From Sphingobacteriaceae bacterium (GTDB lineage Bacteria > Bacteroidota > Bacteroidia > Sphingobacteriales > Sphingobacteriaceae): DNA of 5,464 nt. Within the stretch, counting starts at the first letter, position 1, and the number at the start of each line of letters is the position of its first letter. The stretch lies in contig JAIPAN010000095.1 in assembly GCA_021740025.1 (NCBI GenBank), positions 1 to 5,464 of the forward strand. The letters run 5' to 3'. Made by a program: the position numbers and the translations under genes. Below the pieces are notes generated by a model. That model had not been told where the DNA came from, did no database searches, and saw only the letters and a list, made by a program, of their open reading frames with translations. Shown piece after piece: positions 1-5,464 of the stretch.

Positions 1-691
1 CGTCGGCAAAACTAAAATATGCCCGATTGGCAAAAATGAGGTGATCTAAAATGCTCAAATCGAGCAAACGAGCTGCCGAAATGAGCTTCTGGGTGAGGTC
101 TTTATCGGCTTGGCTGGGCGCTGCATTACCAGAGGGATGATTGTGCGCCAAAATAAGCGATGCCGCATGGTGCGAAATAGCCGTTTGAAAAATAATTTTC
201 GGATCGGCAATGGTACCGGCCTGGCCCCCTTTGCTAATGAGATGTTTTGAAAGCACAGTATTGGCTCTATTGAGCAAAATAATCCAAAATTCCTCGTGAT
301 TTAAATCGGCAAAATATGGGCCCAATATGTAGAAAGCATCTTTACTATGACCAATTTTAGACTTTTGTTCTTCCGCTTCCTCTTTTCGTCTACGTCCCAA
401 TTCTAAAGCGGCTATAATGCTAATGGCTTTGGCTTCGCCGATACCCTTAAACGCCGATAATTCTTGTACCGATAATTTAGCTAAGTGATTGAGATTATTA
501 GACTGGGCACTTAATATTCGTTTGCTTAACTCTACAGCGGTTTCGTTTTTATTACCCGAACCAATTAAAATGGCAATCAATTCGGCATCGGTTAGGCTTC
601 TTCGCCCCTGCAGCATCAGCTTTTCTCTGGGCCGATCTTCCTCGTTCCACTGCTTAATAGAAATATTTTGCGATTCGTAGGACGAACTCAT
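1..691 (-). CDS. radC: RadC-family JAMM/MPN-domain protein (DNA repair protein RadC), 3' end cut by window edge
   Basis: The visible 230 residues are almost the whole protein; RadC proteins usually end a few residues after the YFSFAD seen at the edge. An N-terminal part (about 15-100) carries a helix-hairpin-helix-like motif, FKGIGEAKA at 81-89. The C-terminal MPN/JAMM domain (about 112-230) holds the metal-binding pattern H183-x-H185-x7-S193-x2-D196 within HNHPSG. The ATG at 691-689 is chosen because an in-frame TGA lies six codons upstream; an in-frame TTG three codons upstream is a weaker alternative. No Shine-Dalgarno is seen, as is usual in Bacteroidota. It follows rpsT on the same strand, but a strong terminator lies between them. 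The family is named for DNA repair, but that role was questioned in E. coli, where the original radC mutation mapped to recG. The JAMM site suggests a metal-dependent hydrolase of unknown substrate. Family assignment is secure, biochemical function is not. Confidence 0.95.
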   Translation of the reverse strand, partial: MSSSYESQNISIKQWNEEDRPREKLMLQGRRSLTDAELIAILIGSGNKNETAVELSKRILSAQSNNLNHLAKLSVQELSAFKGIGEAKAISIIAALELGRRRKEEAEEQKSKIGHSKDAFYILGPYFADLNHEEFWIILLNRANTVLSKHLISKGGQAGTIADPKIIFQTAISHHAASLILAHNHPSGNAAPSQADKDLTQKLISAARLLDLSILDHLIFANRAYFSFAD

Positions 692-713
692 GCCAACCAA
701 AACGTTTCAAAAC

Positions 714-749
714 AAAAAAGAGTATTGACTTAGGCCAATACTCTTTTTT
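714..749 (-). terminator. Rho-independent terminator of rpsT, symmetric and possibly bidirectional
   Basis: A perfect 14-bp inverted repeat (714-727 against 736-749) surrounds an 8-base loop. The arms consist of a GAGTATTG/CAATACTC core flanked by six A on one side and six T on the other. Read on the minus strand, the hairpin is followed by a run of six T about 20 bases after the rpsT stop codon, the classical intrinsic terminator form. Because the A and T tracts are symmetric, it should also work on the plus strand, although no plus-strand gene ends here. Only 22 bases separate it from the radC start codon. Confidence 0.9.
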
Positions 750-768
750 AAATAAAATATAACAAAAT

Positions 769-1023
769 CTATTTAAGGCCGTTAACGTATTTAGTCAATT
801 TAGACTTGTTGTTAGCGGCTTTGTTTTTGTGGATTACATTTTTCTTTGCTAAACGATCAAGCATAGAAATTACTTTGGTCAAAAGTGGGCTTGCCTCTTT
901 TTTTGACGTGGTATCACGTAATTTTTTAATCGCATTTCTAGTGGTTTTAGCTTGATAGCGATTACGCAAACGCTTTGCTGCGTTAGCTCTGATTCTTTTG
1001 ATGGACGATTTATGATTTGCCAT
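769..1023 (-). CDS. rpsT: 30S ribosomal protein bS20
   Basis: This 84-residue, strongly basic protein is full length for bS20, which binds 16S rRNA early in assembly of the 30S subunit. The N-terminus [12 protein letters not shown] followed by a run rich in Lys, Arg and Ala is the hallmark of the family, as is the C-terminal part with [17 protein letters not shown] (about 64-80); the protein is expected to be a bundle of long helices. The start is ATG at 1023-1021 and the stop is TAG. It is a single-gene unit: a good promoter lies upstream in the divergent region and a strong hairpin terminator lies just after the stop. In E. coli, S20 represses its own translation; nothing in this short leader (roughly 27 bases) shows that directly. 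Identification is secure. Confidence 0.98.
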   Translation of the reverse strand: MANHKSSIKRIRANAAKRLRNRYQAKTTRNAIKKLRDTTSKKEASPLLTKVISMLDRLAKKNVIHKNKAANNKSKLTKYVNGLK

Positions 1024-1046
1024 TTATATACGTTTAGCTGTTCTTT

Positions 1047-1079
1047 TTTAAGGACTGCAAATATAGCGTGCTACTTTCA
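1047..1079 (+). promoter_or_regulatory. Weak candidate promoter for the P1-fold hydrolase gene
   Basis: The best plus-strand match to the Bacteroidota consensus in this 97-bp divergent region is TTTA (1047-1050), then 21 bases, then TACTTTCA (1072-1079). It misses the last two bases of TAnnTTTG and one base of TTTG. It overlaps the rpsT promoter on the other strand, so the two could compete. A promoter must lie hereabouts or within rpsT, but this exact site is only a guess. Confidence 0.25.
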
Positions 1080-1089
1080 AAAATACAAA
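1058..1089 (-). promoter_or_regulatory. Bacteroidota-type -33/-7 promoter for rpsT
   Basis: On the minus strand the -33 element TTTG (plus-strand 1086-1089) is followed, after exactly 20 bases, by TATATTTG (1058-1065). This is an exact match to the Bacteroidota -7 consensus TAnnTTTG, with the spacing expected for the primary sigma factor of this phylum. Transcription would start near 1050-1052, giving a leader of roughly 27 bases before the rpsT ATG. The start site is inferred from the consensus, not measured. Confidence 0.8.
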
Positions 1090-1120
1090 CCGATTGAAAA
1101 ATTATTCAAATTAAATTAAC

Positions 1121-2089
1121 ATGAAGACCCTAAAACGCACTCTTTACGCAGTTATTTTATTCCTAATACTAGAGATTTCCAGCTCCTGGGGCTTTTTTGC
1201 TCATCAAAAAATAAATCGTTTGGCCGTATTTACGCTACCAAAAGGTATGATTGGATTTTATAAAAAACAAATAGATTACCTTAGCGAACATGCCGTTGAT
1301 CCCGATAAACGCCGCTACGCCGATTCTTTAGAGGCGCCACGACATTATTTAGATGCAGATCATTATGGCCTCCACCCCTTTGATACCATACCCAAAAAAT
1401 GGGCAGATGCCGTTGCCAAATTTGGCAAAGATAGTTTGGAAGCCTATGGCATGGTGCCCTGGGTTATTGAACGCAATTATTACGCCTTGGTAAAGGCTTT
1501 TAAAGATCGTGATTCCTTAAAAATATTGCATTATTCGGCCGATTTAGGCCATTATGTGGGTGATGCACATGTACCCCTACACACCACCGAAAACTACAAT
1601 GGGCAGCAGAGTAATCAAGTGGGTATTCATGGTTTTTGGGAAAGCAGGTTACCGGAATTATTTTCTACCGAATACGATTTTATTGTGGGCAAGGCCCAAT
1701 ACATTGAACATCCGCTGAACAAAGCTTGGGAAATTGTACAAACCGCAAACAGTTATAAAGATTCTGTTTTGCTTATTGAAGCTCGACTAAACCGGGAATT
1801 CCCAAAAGACCGTAAATATGGCTTTAGCCAACGCAATGGTAAGGTGGAGCGTAATTACTCGGAAGCATACGCCCGAGCGTATCACGAGGCTTTAAAAGGC
1901 ATGGTAGAGCGACAAATGCGTTCCTCCATTCTAGATGTTGGCAGTTTTTGGTATTCGGCTTGGGTTGATGCTGGGCAACCTACCCTTAAAAATTTGGTTC
2001 GGATAGAGCCTGATGAAGCGGAGAAAAAACGTACGCAAAAAGAAGAAGCAGAATTTAAGAAAGGGACCATGAAAGGCCGTGGGGAATAA
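1121..2089 (+). CDS. Exported zinc-dependent hydrolase of the S1/P1 nuclease / phospholipase C fold
   Basis: This 322-residue protein starts with a signal peptide (KTLKR, then a hydrophobic core at about 8-19, then SSS at 20-22). Cleavage after Ser22 would leave Trp23 as the first mature residue, which this fold needs because the N-terminal amino group and carbonyl of Trp bind zinc. The full trinuclear zinc set can be read: W23, H28, D68 (YAD), H75 (RHYLD), H144 and D148 (GHYVGD), H154 (PLH), H170 and E174 (HGFWE). W-to-H spacing of five and the H-x3-D-x5-H block match P1 nuclease; Glu at the last position resembles bacterial phospholipase C. Substrate is therefore open: single-stranded nucleic acid with 3'-nucleotidase activity, or a phospholipid. 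The tail from about 296 is rich in Lys and Glu and unlikely to be catalytic. The ATG is supported by an in-frame TAA three codons upstream. It lies alone on the plus strand. Fold assignment is strong, exact activity is uncertain. Confidence 0.88.
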   Translation: MKTLKRTLYAVILFLILEISSSWGFFAHQKINRLAVFTLPKGMIGFYKKQIDYLSEHAVDPDKRRYADSLEAPRHYLDADHYGLHPFDTIPKKWADAVAKFGKDSLEAYGMVPWVIERNYYALVKAFKDRDSLKILHYSADLGHYVGDAHVPLHTTENYNGQQSNQVGIHGFWESRLPELFSTEYDFIVGKAQYIEHPLNKAWEIVQTANSYKDSVLLIEARLNREFPKDRKYGFSQRNGKVERNYSEAYARAYHEALKGMVERQMRSSILDVGSFWYSAWVDAGQPTLKNLVRIEPDEAEKKRTQKEEAEFKKGTMKGRGE

Positions 2090-2092
2090 AAA

Positions 2093-2731
2093 TTACTTTT
2101 TAGCAGATTTTAAAGCAGCAAAAATGGCCGGCAATACCGATACTGCGATTATAGAGAGTACTACCAAACTAAAATTTTGTTTTACAAAGGGTAAATTACC
2201 GAAGAAATAACCTAGGGCTAAAAAGCTTACAATCCAACTCAAACCACCTACTATATTGTAAAGCATATACTTTCCAATTGGCATATGCCCCACCCCAGCA
2301 ACAAATGGCGCCACCGTTCTAAAAATGGGTAAAAACCGACTAAATATTACGGCTTTAGCACCATGCTTACTAAAAAAATCTTGGGTTTTTTGGTAGTACT
2401 CTAGTTTCAAAATTTTATTCTCAGGCTTAAACACTTTACTACCAAAATAACTGCCCAAATAATAATTAAGCGTATTACCTGAAATAGCTGCTATAGCCAA
2501 AATCAAGGCCATTAATGGCAAGCTTAAACCCGTTTCACCTTTGGCTAAGAGTGCACCGGCGGCAAATAGCAAGGAATCGCCAGGTAAAAATGGTGTAACC
2601 ACAAAACCAGTTTCAGAAAAAATAATAAGGAATAGCACCAAATAGGTCCACGTTTGATAGGTTTGCACAATAGCCACCAAATGTTGGTCTATGTGCAAAA
2701 TAAAATCAAGCAATTGCTGTAAAAGTTCCAA
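2093..2731 (-). CDS. DedA-family (SNARE-associated/VTT domain) inner-membrane protein
   Basis: This 212-residue, very hydrophobic protein is full length for DedA. The conserved re-entrant motif at 39-60 contains SETG and FLPGDSLLFAAGALL, and the second signature at 131-147 is SRFLPIFRTVAPFVAG. The charged residues shown to be needed in E. coli YqjA and YghB appear as E40, D52, R132 and R138. Further membrane helices lie at about 73-95, 158-178 and 187-206, and the C-terminus is basic (KSAKK). Family members move or recycle lipid carriers such as undecaprenyl phosphate and support membrane homeostasis; which lipid this one handles cannot be told. The start codon is TTG at 2731-2729: no in-frame ATG, GTG or TTG lies between it and the dnaN 3' end, and the N-terminus MELLQQLLDF resembles DedA relatives. 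It follows dnaN by 14 bases and is probably co-transcribed with it. Its stop lies 3 bases from the stop of the convergent hydrolase gene. Confidence 0.92.
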   Translation of the reverse strand: MELLQQLLDFILHIDQHLVAIVQTYQTWTYLVLFLIIFSETGFVVTPFLPGDSLLFAAGALLAKGETGLSLPLMALILAIAAISGNTLNYYLGSYFGSKVFKPENKILKLEYYQKTQDFFSKHGAKAVIFSRFLPIFRTVAPFVAGVGHMPIGKYMLYNIVGGLSWIVSFLALGYFFGNLPFVKQNFSLVVLSIIAVSVLPAIFAALKSAKK

Positions 2732-2745
2732 GGAAAAGGAAACGC

Positions 2746-3870
2746 TTAGGCGTAATTGTTTAACATTACCGGCATTACCAACATCAACACGTTCTCCGTA
2801 TCATTATTGGTTTGCGGAATTAACAGGCCGGCACGGTTAGGTGTACTCATTTCTAGAGTCACCTCATCGCCCTCTAAGTTACCAAGCATTTCTATTAAAA
2901 ATTTAGCGTTAAAACCAATTTCCATGTCTTCGCCTTCATATTGGCAACCTAAACGCTCGTGTGCTTCATTAGAGAAATCTACATCTTCTGAAGAAATGTT
3001 TAACTCACTTCCGTTTATTTTTAAACGAACTTGGTGGGTAGTTTTATTGGCAAAAATAACCACACGGCGTAAGCTATTTAAGAATTGGCTTCGGTCTAGG
3101 GTTAATTTATTTGGGTTGCTTTGAGGAATTACCGCTTCGTAATCTGGATAACGCTCGTCAATTAAACGACAAATTAGGTTGATGTTTCCAAAACGGAAAA
3201 ATGCGCTGGTGCTATTGTATTCTAAACTTACAGCAGAATCATCTGAACCTAAAGACGCTTTCAATAAGGTTAAAGCCTTTTTAGGTAAAATGAAAGATGC
3301 AGCAGCATCCGATTTGGTATCGTTTCGGCGGTAACGCACTAATTTATGTGCATCTGTTGCTACAAAGGTTATATTTTGAGGGCTCAGTTGGCAAAACACA
3401 CCCGTCATTGCCGGACGTAAATCGTCGTTACTAACCGCAAAAATGGTTTTATTAATAGCTTCGGCTAATACCGATGCCGGCATACTTACCGAAGAGGCAT
3501 TTTCTACAGTAGGGATTTTAGGGAAATCTTCCCCATTTTCGCCACTCAATTTGTATTTACCATCTCCTGCACTAATCTCAATAGAAAAGGTTTGGGCATC
3601 TACACTAAATGCAACCGGTTGATCGGGAAGTGTTTTTAAAGTTTCTAATAAAATTTTAGACGGCACGGCCACTTTTCCATCTTCTTTTGACTCTACAGGC
3701 AAAGAAGTAGTCATGCTTGTTTGCAAATCGGTAGCCGAAATGGTTAAAGAACCGTCTTTGATTTCGAATAAAAAATTCTCTAAAATAGGCAATACTGTAC
3801 TGCTGCTTGATGCACCATTTACGGCTTGCAATTGTTTTAAGAGAGTGGAGGTAGAAACAATAAATCTCAT
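2746..3870 (-). CDS. dnaN: DNA polymerase III subunit beta (sliding clamp)
   Basis: The 374 residues match the family length (366 in E. coli). The clamp forms a ring dimer that holds the replicative polymerase on DNA and also docks ligase, MutS, MutL and other partners. The N-terminus MRFIVSTSTLLKQLQAVNGA and the following PILENFLFEI are typical of the first of three clamp folds; DLRPAMTGVF (about 150-159) marks the second and DERYPDYEAVIPQ (about 238-250) lies near the second/third fold border. The C-terminus VMPVML (365-370) corresponds to the MPM segment of E. coli that lines the partner-binding groove; an NNYA extension follows. The ATG at 3870-3868 is the likely start, with an in-frame TAG four codons upstream. 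There is no dnaA or replication origin here; instead the gene sits between gldG (34-base gap) and a dedA gene (14-base gap). No frameshift or missing region is seen. Confidence 0.98.
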   Translation of the reverse strand: MRFIVSTSTLLKQLQAVNGASSSSTVLPILENFLFEIKDGSLTISATDLQTSMTTSLPVESKEDGKVAVPSKILLETLKTLPDQPVAFSVDAQTFSIEISAGDGKYKLSGENGEDFPKIPTVENASSVSMPASVLAEAINKTIFAVSNDDLRPAMTGVFCQLSPQNITFVATDAHKLVRYRRNDTKSDAAASFILPKKALTLLKASLGSDDSAVSLEYNSTSAFFRFGNINLICRLIDERYPDYEAVIPQSNPNKLTLDRSQFLNSLRRVVIFANKTTHQVRLKINGSELNISSEDVDFSNEAHERLGCQYEGEDMEIGFNAKFLIEMLGNLEGDEVTLEMSTPNRAGLLIPQTNNDTENVLMLVMPVMLNNYA

Positions 3871-3890
3871 ACGTTTAAGCTAATTTAATT

Positions 3891-3898
3891 CAAAAGTA
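3891..3898 (-). promoter_or_regulatory. Possible -7 promoter element for dnaN in the gldG-dnaN gap
   Basis: On the minus strand the gap contains TACTTTTG, an exact match to TAnnTTTG, 20 bases before the dnaN ATG. No TTTG is found at the expected -33 position, which falls in the last codons of gldG. The leader would be very short. It could give dnaN its own transcription in addition to read-through from gldG, but an eight-base match with four fixed T/G positions can occur by chance in AT-rich DNA. Confidence 0.35.
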
Positions 3899-3904
3899 GA
3901 AAAT

Positions 3905-5464
3905 TTAAACGGTATACTTTCGTTTGCGGTACCAATGTTGAAAAAATCCGAAGATTGCTAACAATACCAAAGGCAAAACTACATTAATAAGCTGCCAAAA
4001 GGTTTTGTCGGCTTTTACCAATGCCTTATCTAACAACCTCATTTTTAACTCTTTTGACCTTAAGTTTAGCAAATCGCCATCGCCACTCATATAATCTACT
4101 GCATTTAACAAGAGTGCTTTGTTGCCATATTGCTGTTGGCTATACCTATCGTAACCCAATGGGTAGGGTGATCCATCGGCTCCTACTTGGTTTTTAAATA
4201 CATCTCCATCAGACAGCACCAGCATTTGCGTGGGCTGTGATTGATCGAAGCGATTATCGGAATCTCCTATTTGTGTAGGTGTGGGTCTATTTTTAAAGGT
4301 CGATTTAAAACGCCCCTCCAACAATACAGCAACAGGTTGCGGTGCAGAACGGAAAGCGGTAGGATCGGGCTCTTGCTCTACTATTTGCAAGGAAATAAGA
4401 TTCGGAACGTCCAGCAACTTGCTGTAGGGAGATGAACTTAATAAAACGGTTTTACGCACACCCGTTGTTGTAATGGTATCTATGGTACTTGCAAATTCAG
4501 ACCGAATGCCCTCTAAATTTTTTACCAAAGGATGCGTACTTAGCGGTACAAATACCGGAAAAAACAACCAAGGAACTAGCTCAATTTGACCCTGATTTCC
4601 CATATTTCCCACATTTAGGGGAATTTGGGCGCAATTCATATCGGCTATAAGCTGATAATTGATGCGTATGCCATAGGTAAATAATAAATCATCGAGATTG
4701 AGTTTTTTGGCAAAAGCCAATTGCTCTCCTGCCCCTTTCAAACTATCTAAATTGGCATTTACCTGATCAATGGCCCAAATTACTTTTCCGCCATGCATCA
4801 CGTATTGATCGAGTTTAAATTTTTCGGCTTCTGTAAAGCCTGCATTAGGCTTAGGCACCACCAAAACGGCCAATTTTTGTAAACTGGAGGAAGAAATACG
4901 GACTAAATCTACCCTCCCAACTTCATAAACCGATTGCAAAGAGCTTATCGCATCGCTCAGTTGCACATCGCTCAATTCTTGATGCCCTTCGGTAAAACCC
5001 ACCCGTGGTTTATCGCCCCTAGAAATTTTACTAATGGCGCTTACAAAGGCGTATTCTAAATTTTGGATAGAATTATTAAGTGCTTCTTCGGGCGATTTCC
5101 CTTGTTGTGTTTGTAGAAATCTTACAGCTAGTTTTCGGCCTTCGTACTCGAGCACAGCTCCAGGAAAAATTGTTTTTTGACTCAGGCCCTCTTCCGTTTT
5201 TACACTCAGATTGGTGGGCTCTAAACCCAGTGCATACAATTCATTTAGCAAATCTGTACTCGTATTTGCACCGGGATTAATAACCTCTACCCGAATACCT
5301 GCTGATGAATACGCAGACAAATCATTGGTTAAATCGAGGGCCGCGGTTTTTAGTTGAACAAAACCCGAAGGCAAATCGCCATCTAAATAAATAGTAATGC
5401 GCAGTGGTTTTGGCAATGCATGTACCAATTCCCTACTTTTTTCCGAAAGCGTAAAGCGTTTATC
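3905..5464 (-). CDS. gldG: GldG-like gliding motility / ABC transporter auxiliary membrane protein, N-terminus outside window
   Basis: The frame is open to the right edge, so the visible 519 residues lack the start, probably about 30-50 residues including a first membrane helix. The first visible residues, DKRFTLSEKSREL, match the segment that follows that helix in GldG. A large extracytoplasmic part follows: a domain starting with RITIYLDGDLPSGF (about 22-35), then the GATase-like ABC-transport auxiliary domain (about 150-390) with RVGFTEGHQE, a VLVVPKP strand and KFKLDQYVMHGGKVIWAID. AVLLEGRFKSTFKNR (about 379-393) and MLVLSDGDVF (about 414-423) are further family-like blocks. One C-terminal membrane helix (about 490-511) ends in RKRKYTV. 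In Flavobacterium johnsoniae, GldG works with GldA (ATPase) and GldF (permease) as an ABC transporter required for gliding. Homologues also occur in species not known to glide, so motility should not be inferred from this gene alone. gldF is expected just beyond the edge. dnaN follows after 34 bases. Confidence 0.9.
   Translation of the reverse strand, partial: DKRFTLSEKSRELVHALPKPLRITIYLDGDLPSGFVQLKTAALDLTNDLSAYSSAGIRVEVINPGANTSTDLLNELYALGLEPTNLSVKTEEGLSQKTIFPGAVLEYEGRKLAVRFLQTQQGKSPEEALNNSIQNLEYAFVSAISKISRGDKPRVGFTEGHQELSDVQLSDAISSLQSVYEVGRVDLVRISSSSLQKLAVLVVPKPNAGFTEAEKFKLDQYVMHGGKVIWAIDQVNANLDSLKGAGEQLAFAKKLNLDDLLFTYGIRINYQLIADMNCAQIPLNVGNMGNQGQIELVPWLFFPVFVPLSTHPLVKNLEGIRSEFASTIDTITTTGVRKTVLLSSSPYSKLLDVPNLISLQIVEQEPDPTAFRSAPQPVAVLLEGRFKSTFKNRPTPTQIGDSDNRFDQSQPTQMLVLSDGDVFKNQVGADGSPYPLGYDRYSQQQYGNKALLLNAVDYMSGDGDLLNLRSKELKMRLLDKALVKADKTFWQLINVVLPLVLLAIFGFFQHWYRKRKYTV

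Noticed and set aside
489..680. Plus-strand 63-codon open frame
   Set aside because: It lies antisense within the well-supported radC coding region and its translation resembles no known family.
1040..1055. Six-base-pair hairpin GTTCTT-TTTT-AAGGAC in the divergent region
   Set aside because: It pairs fully only in plus-strand RNA with a G-U pair, while the predicted hydrolase transcript starts downstream of it and rpsT is on the other strand; probably chance in T-rich DNA.
1882..2070. Minus-strand 62-codon open frame
   Set aside because: It is a shadow of the 3' part of the hydrolase gene, with no recognisable protein features.
2087..2102. A/T palindrome as a bidirectional terminator
   Set aside because: A stem of six A-T pairs with no G-C pair is too weak to call a terminator on sequence alone.
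2756..3124. Plus-strand 122-codon open frame opposite dnaN
   Set aside because: Despite its length it lies entirely antisense to dnaN, and its sequence is low in recognisable structure; codon patterns follow the dnaN frame.
4241..5280. Two short plus-strand open frames (4241-4435 and 5080-5280) opposite gldG
   Set aside because: Both are antisense to gldG and have no family resemblance or regulatory signals.
5426..5428. TTG as a possible start codon of gldG
   Set aside because: The frame stays open to the window edge and the 12 upstream codons encode KRFTLSE, a conserved part of GldG, so this is internal and the true start lies outside the window.
1..5464. Mobile elements, CRISPR arrays, tRNA genes, riboswitches or a defence or biosynthetic system
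   Set aside because: No direct repeat array, terminal inverted repeats with a transposase, tRNA-like fold or defence-type protein was seen; genes cover nearly all of the window and are recognisable housekeeping families.

Overview
The window looks like ordinary chromosomal housekeeping DNA from a member of the Bacteroidota. Three things point there: a GldG-type gliding/ABC-transport gene directly upstream of dnaN; a promoter in front of rpsT that fits the Bacteroidota consensus (TTTG, then about 20 bases, then TAnnTTTG); and AT-rich leaders without Shine-Dalgarno sequences. The order or family cannot be fixed from this sequence alone. I see no rRNA, tRNA, insertion sequence, CRISPR array, phage gene or origin.

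Layout from left to right. (1) radC on the minus strand, 1-691, cut by the left edge a few residues before its expected end. (2) A perfect 14-bp inverted repeat with A and T tracts at 714-749, the terminator of rpsT. (3) rpsT (ribosomal protein bS20) on the minus strand, 769-1023. (4) A 97-bp divergent intergenic region with a clear rpsT promoter. (5) The only plus-strand gene, 1121-2089, an exported hydrolase of the P1 nuclease / zinc-dependent phospholipase C fold with all nine zinc ligands visible. (6) A minus-strand run read from the right edge leftward: gldG (3905-5464, N-terminus outside the window), dnaN (2746-3870) and a DedA-family membrane protein gene (2093-2731). These have gaps of only 34 and 14 bases and are probably co-transcribed at least in part. 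The DedA gene ends 3 bases from the stop of the hydrolase gene, tail to tail.

The genes do not form one pathway. The gldG-dnaN-dedA run joins a membrane transporter/gliding component, the replication sliding clamp and a lipid-carrier-type membrane protein. rpsT and radC follow one another but are separated by a strong terminator. The exported hydrolase stands alone, and its substrate (nucleic acid or phospholipid) is open.

I found no convincing new biological system. The points most worth a second look are the hydrolase's substrate, the terminator-free tail-to-tail junction, the probable TTG start of the DedA gene, and how radC is transcribed when its start lies only 22 bases beyond a strong terminator.
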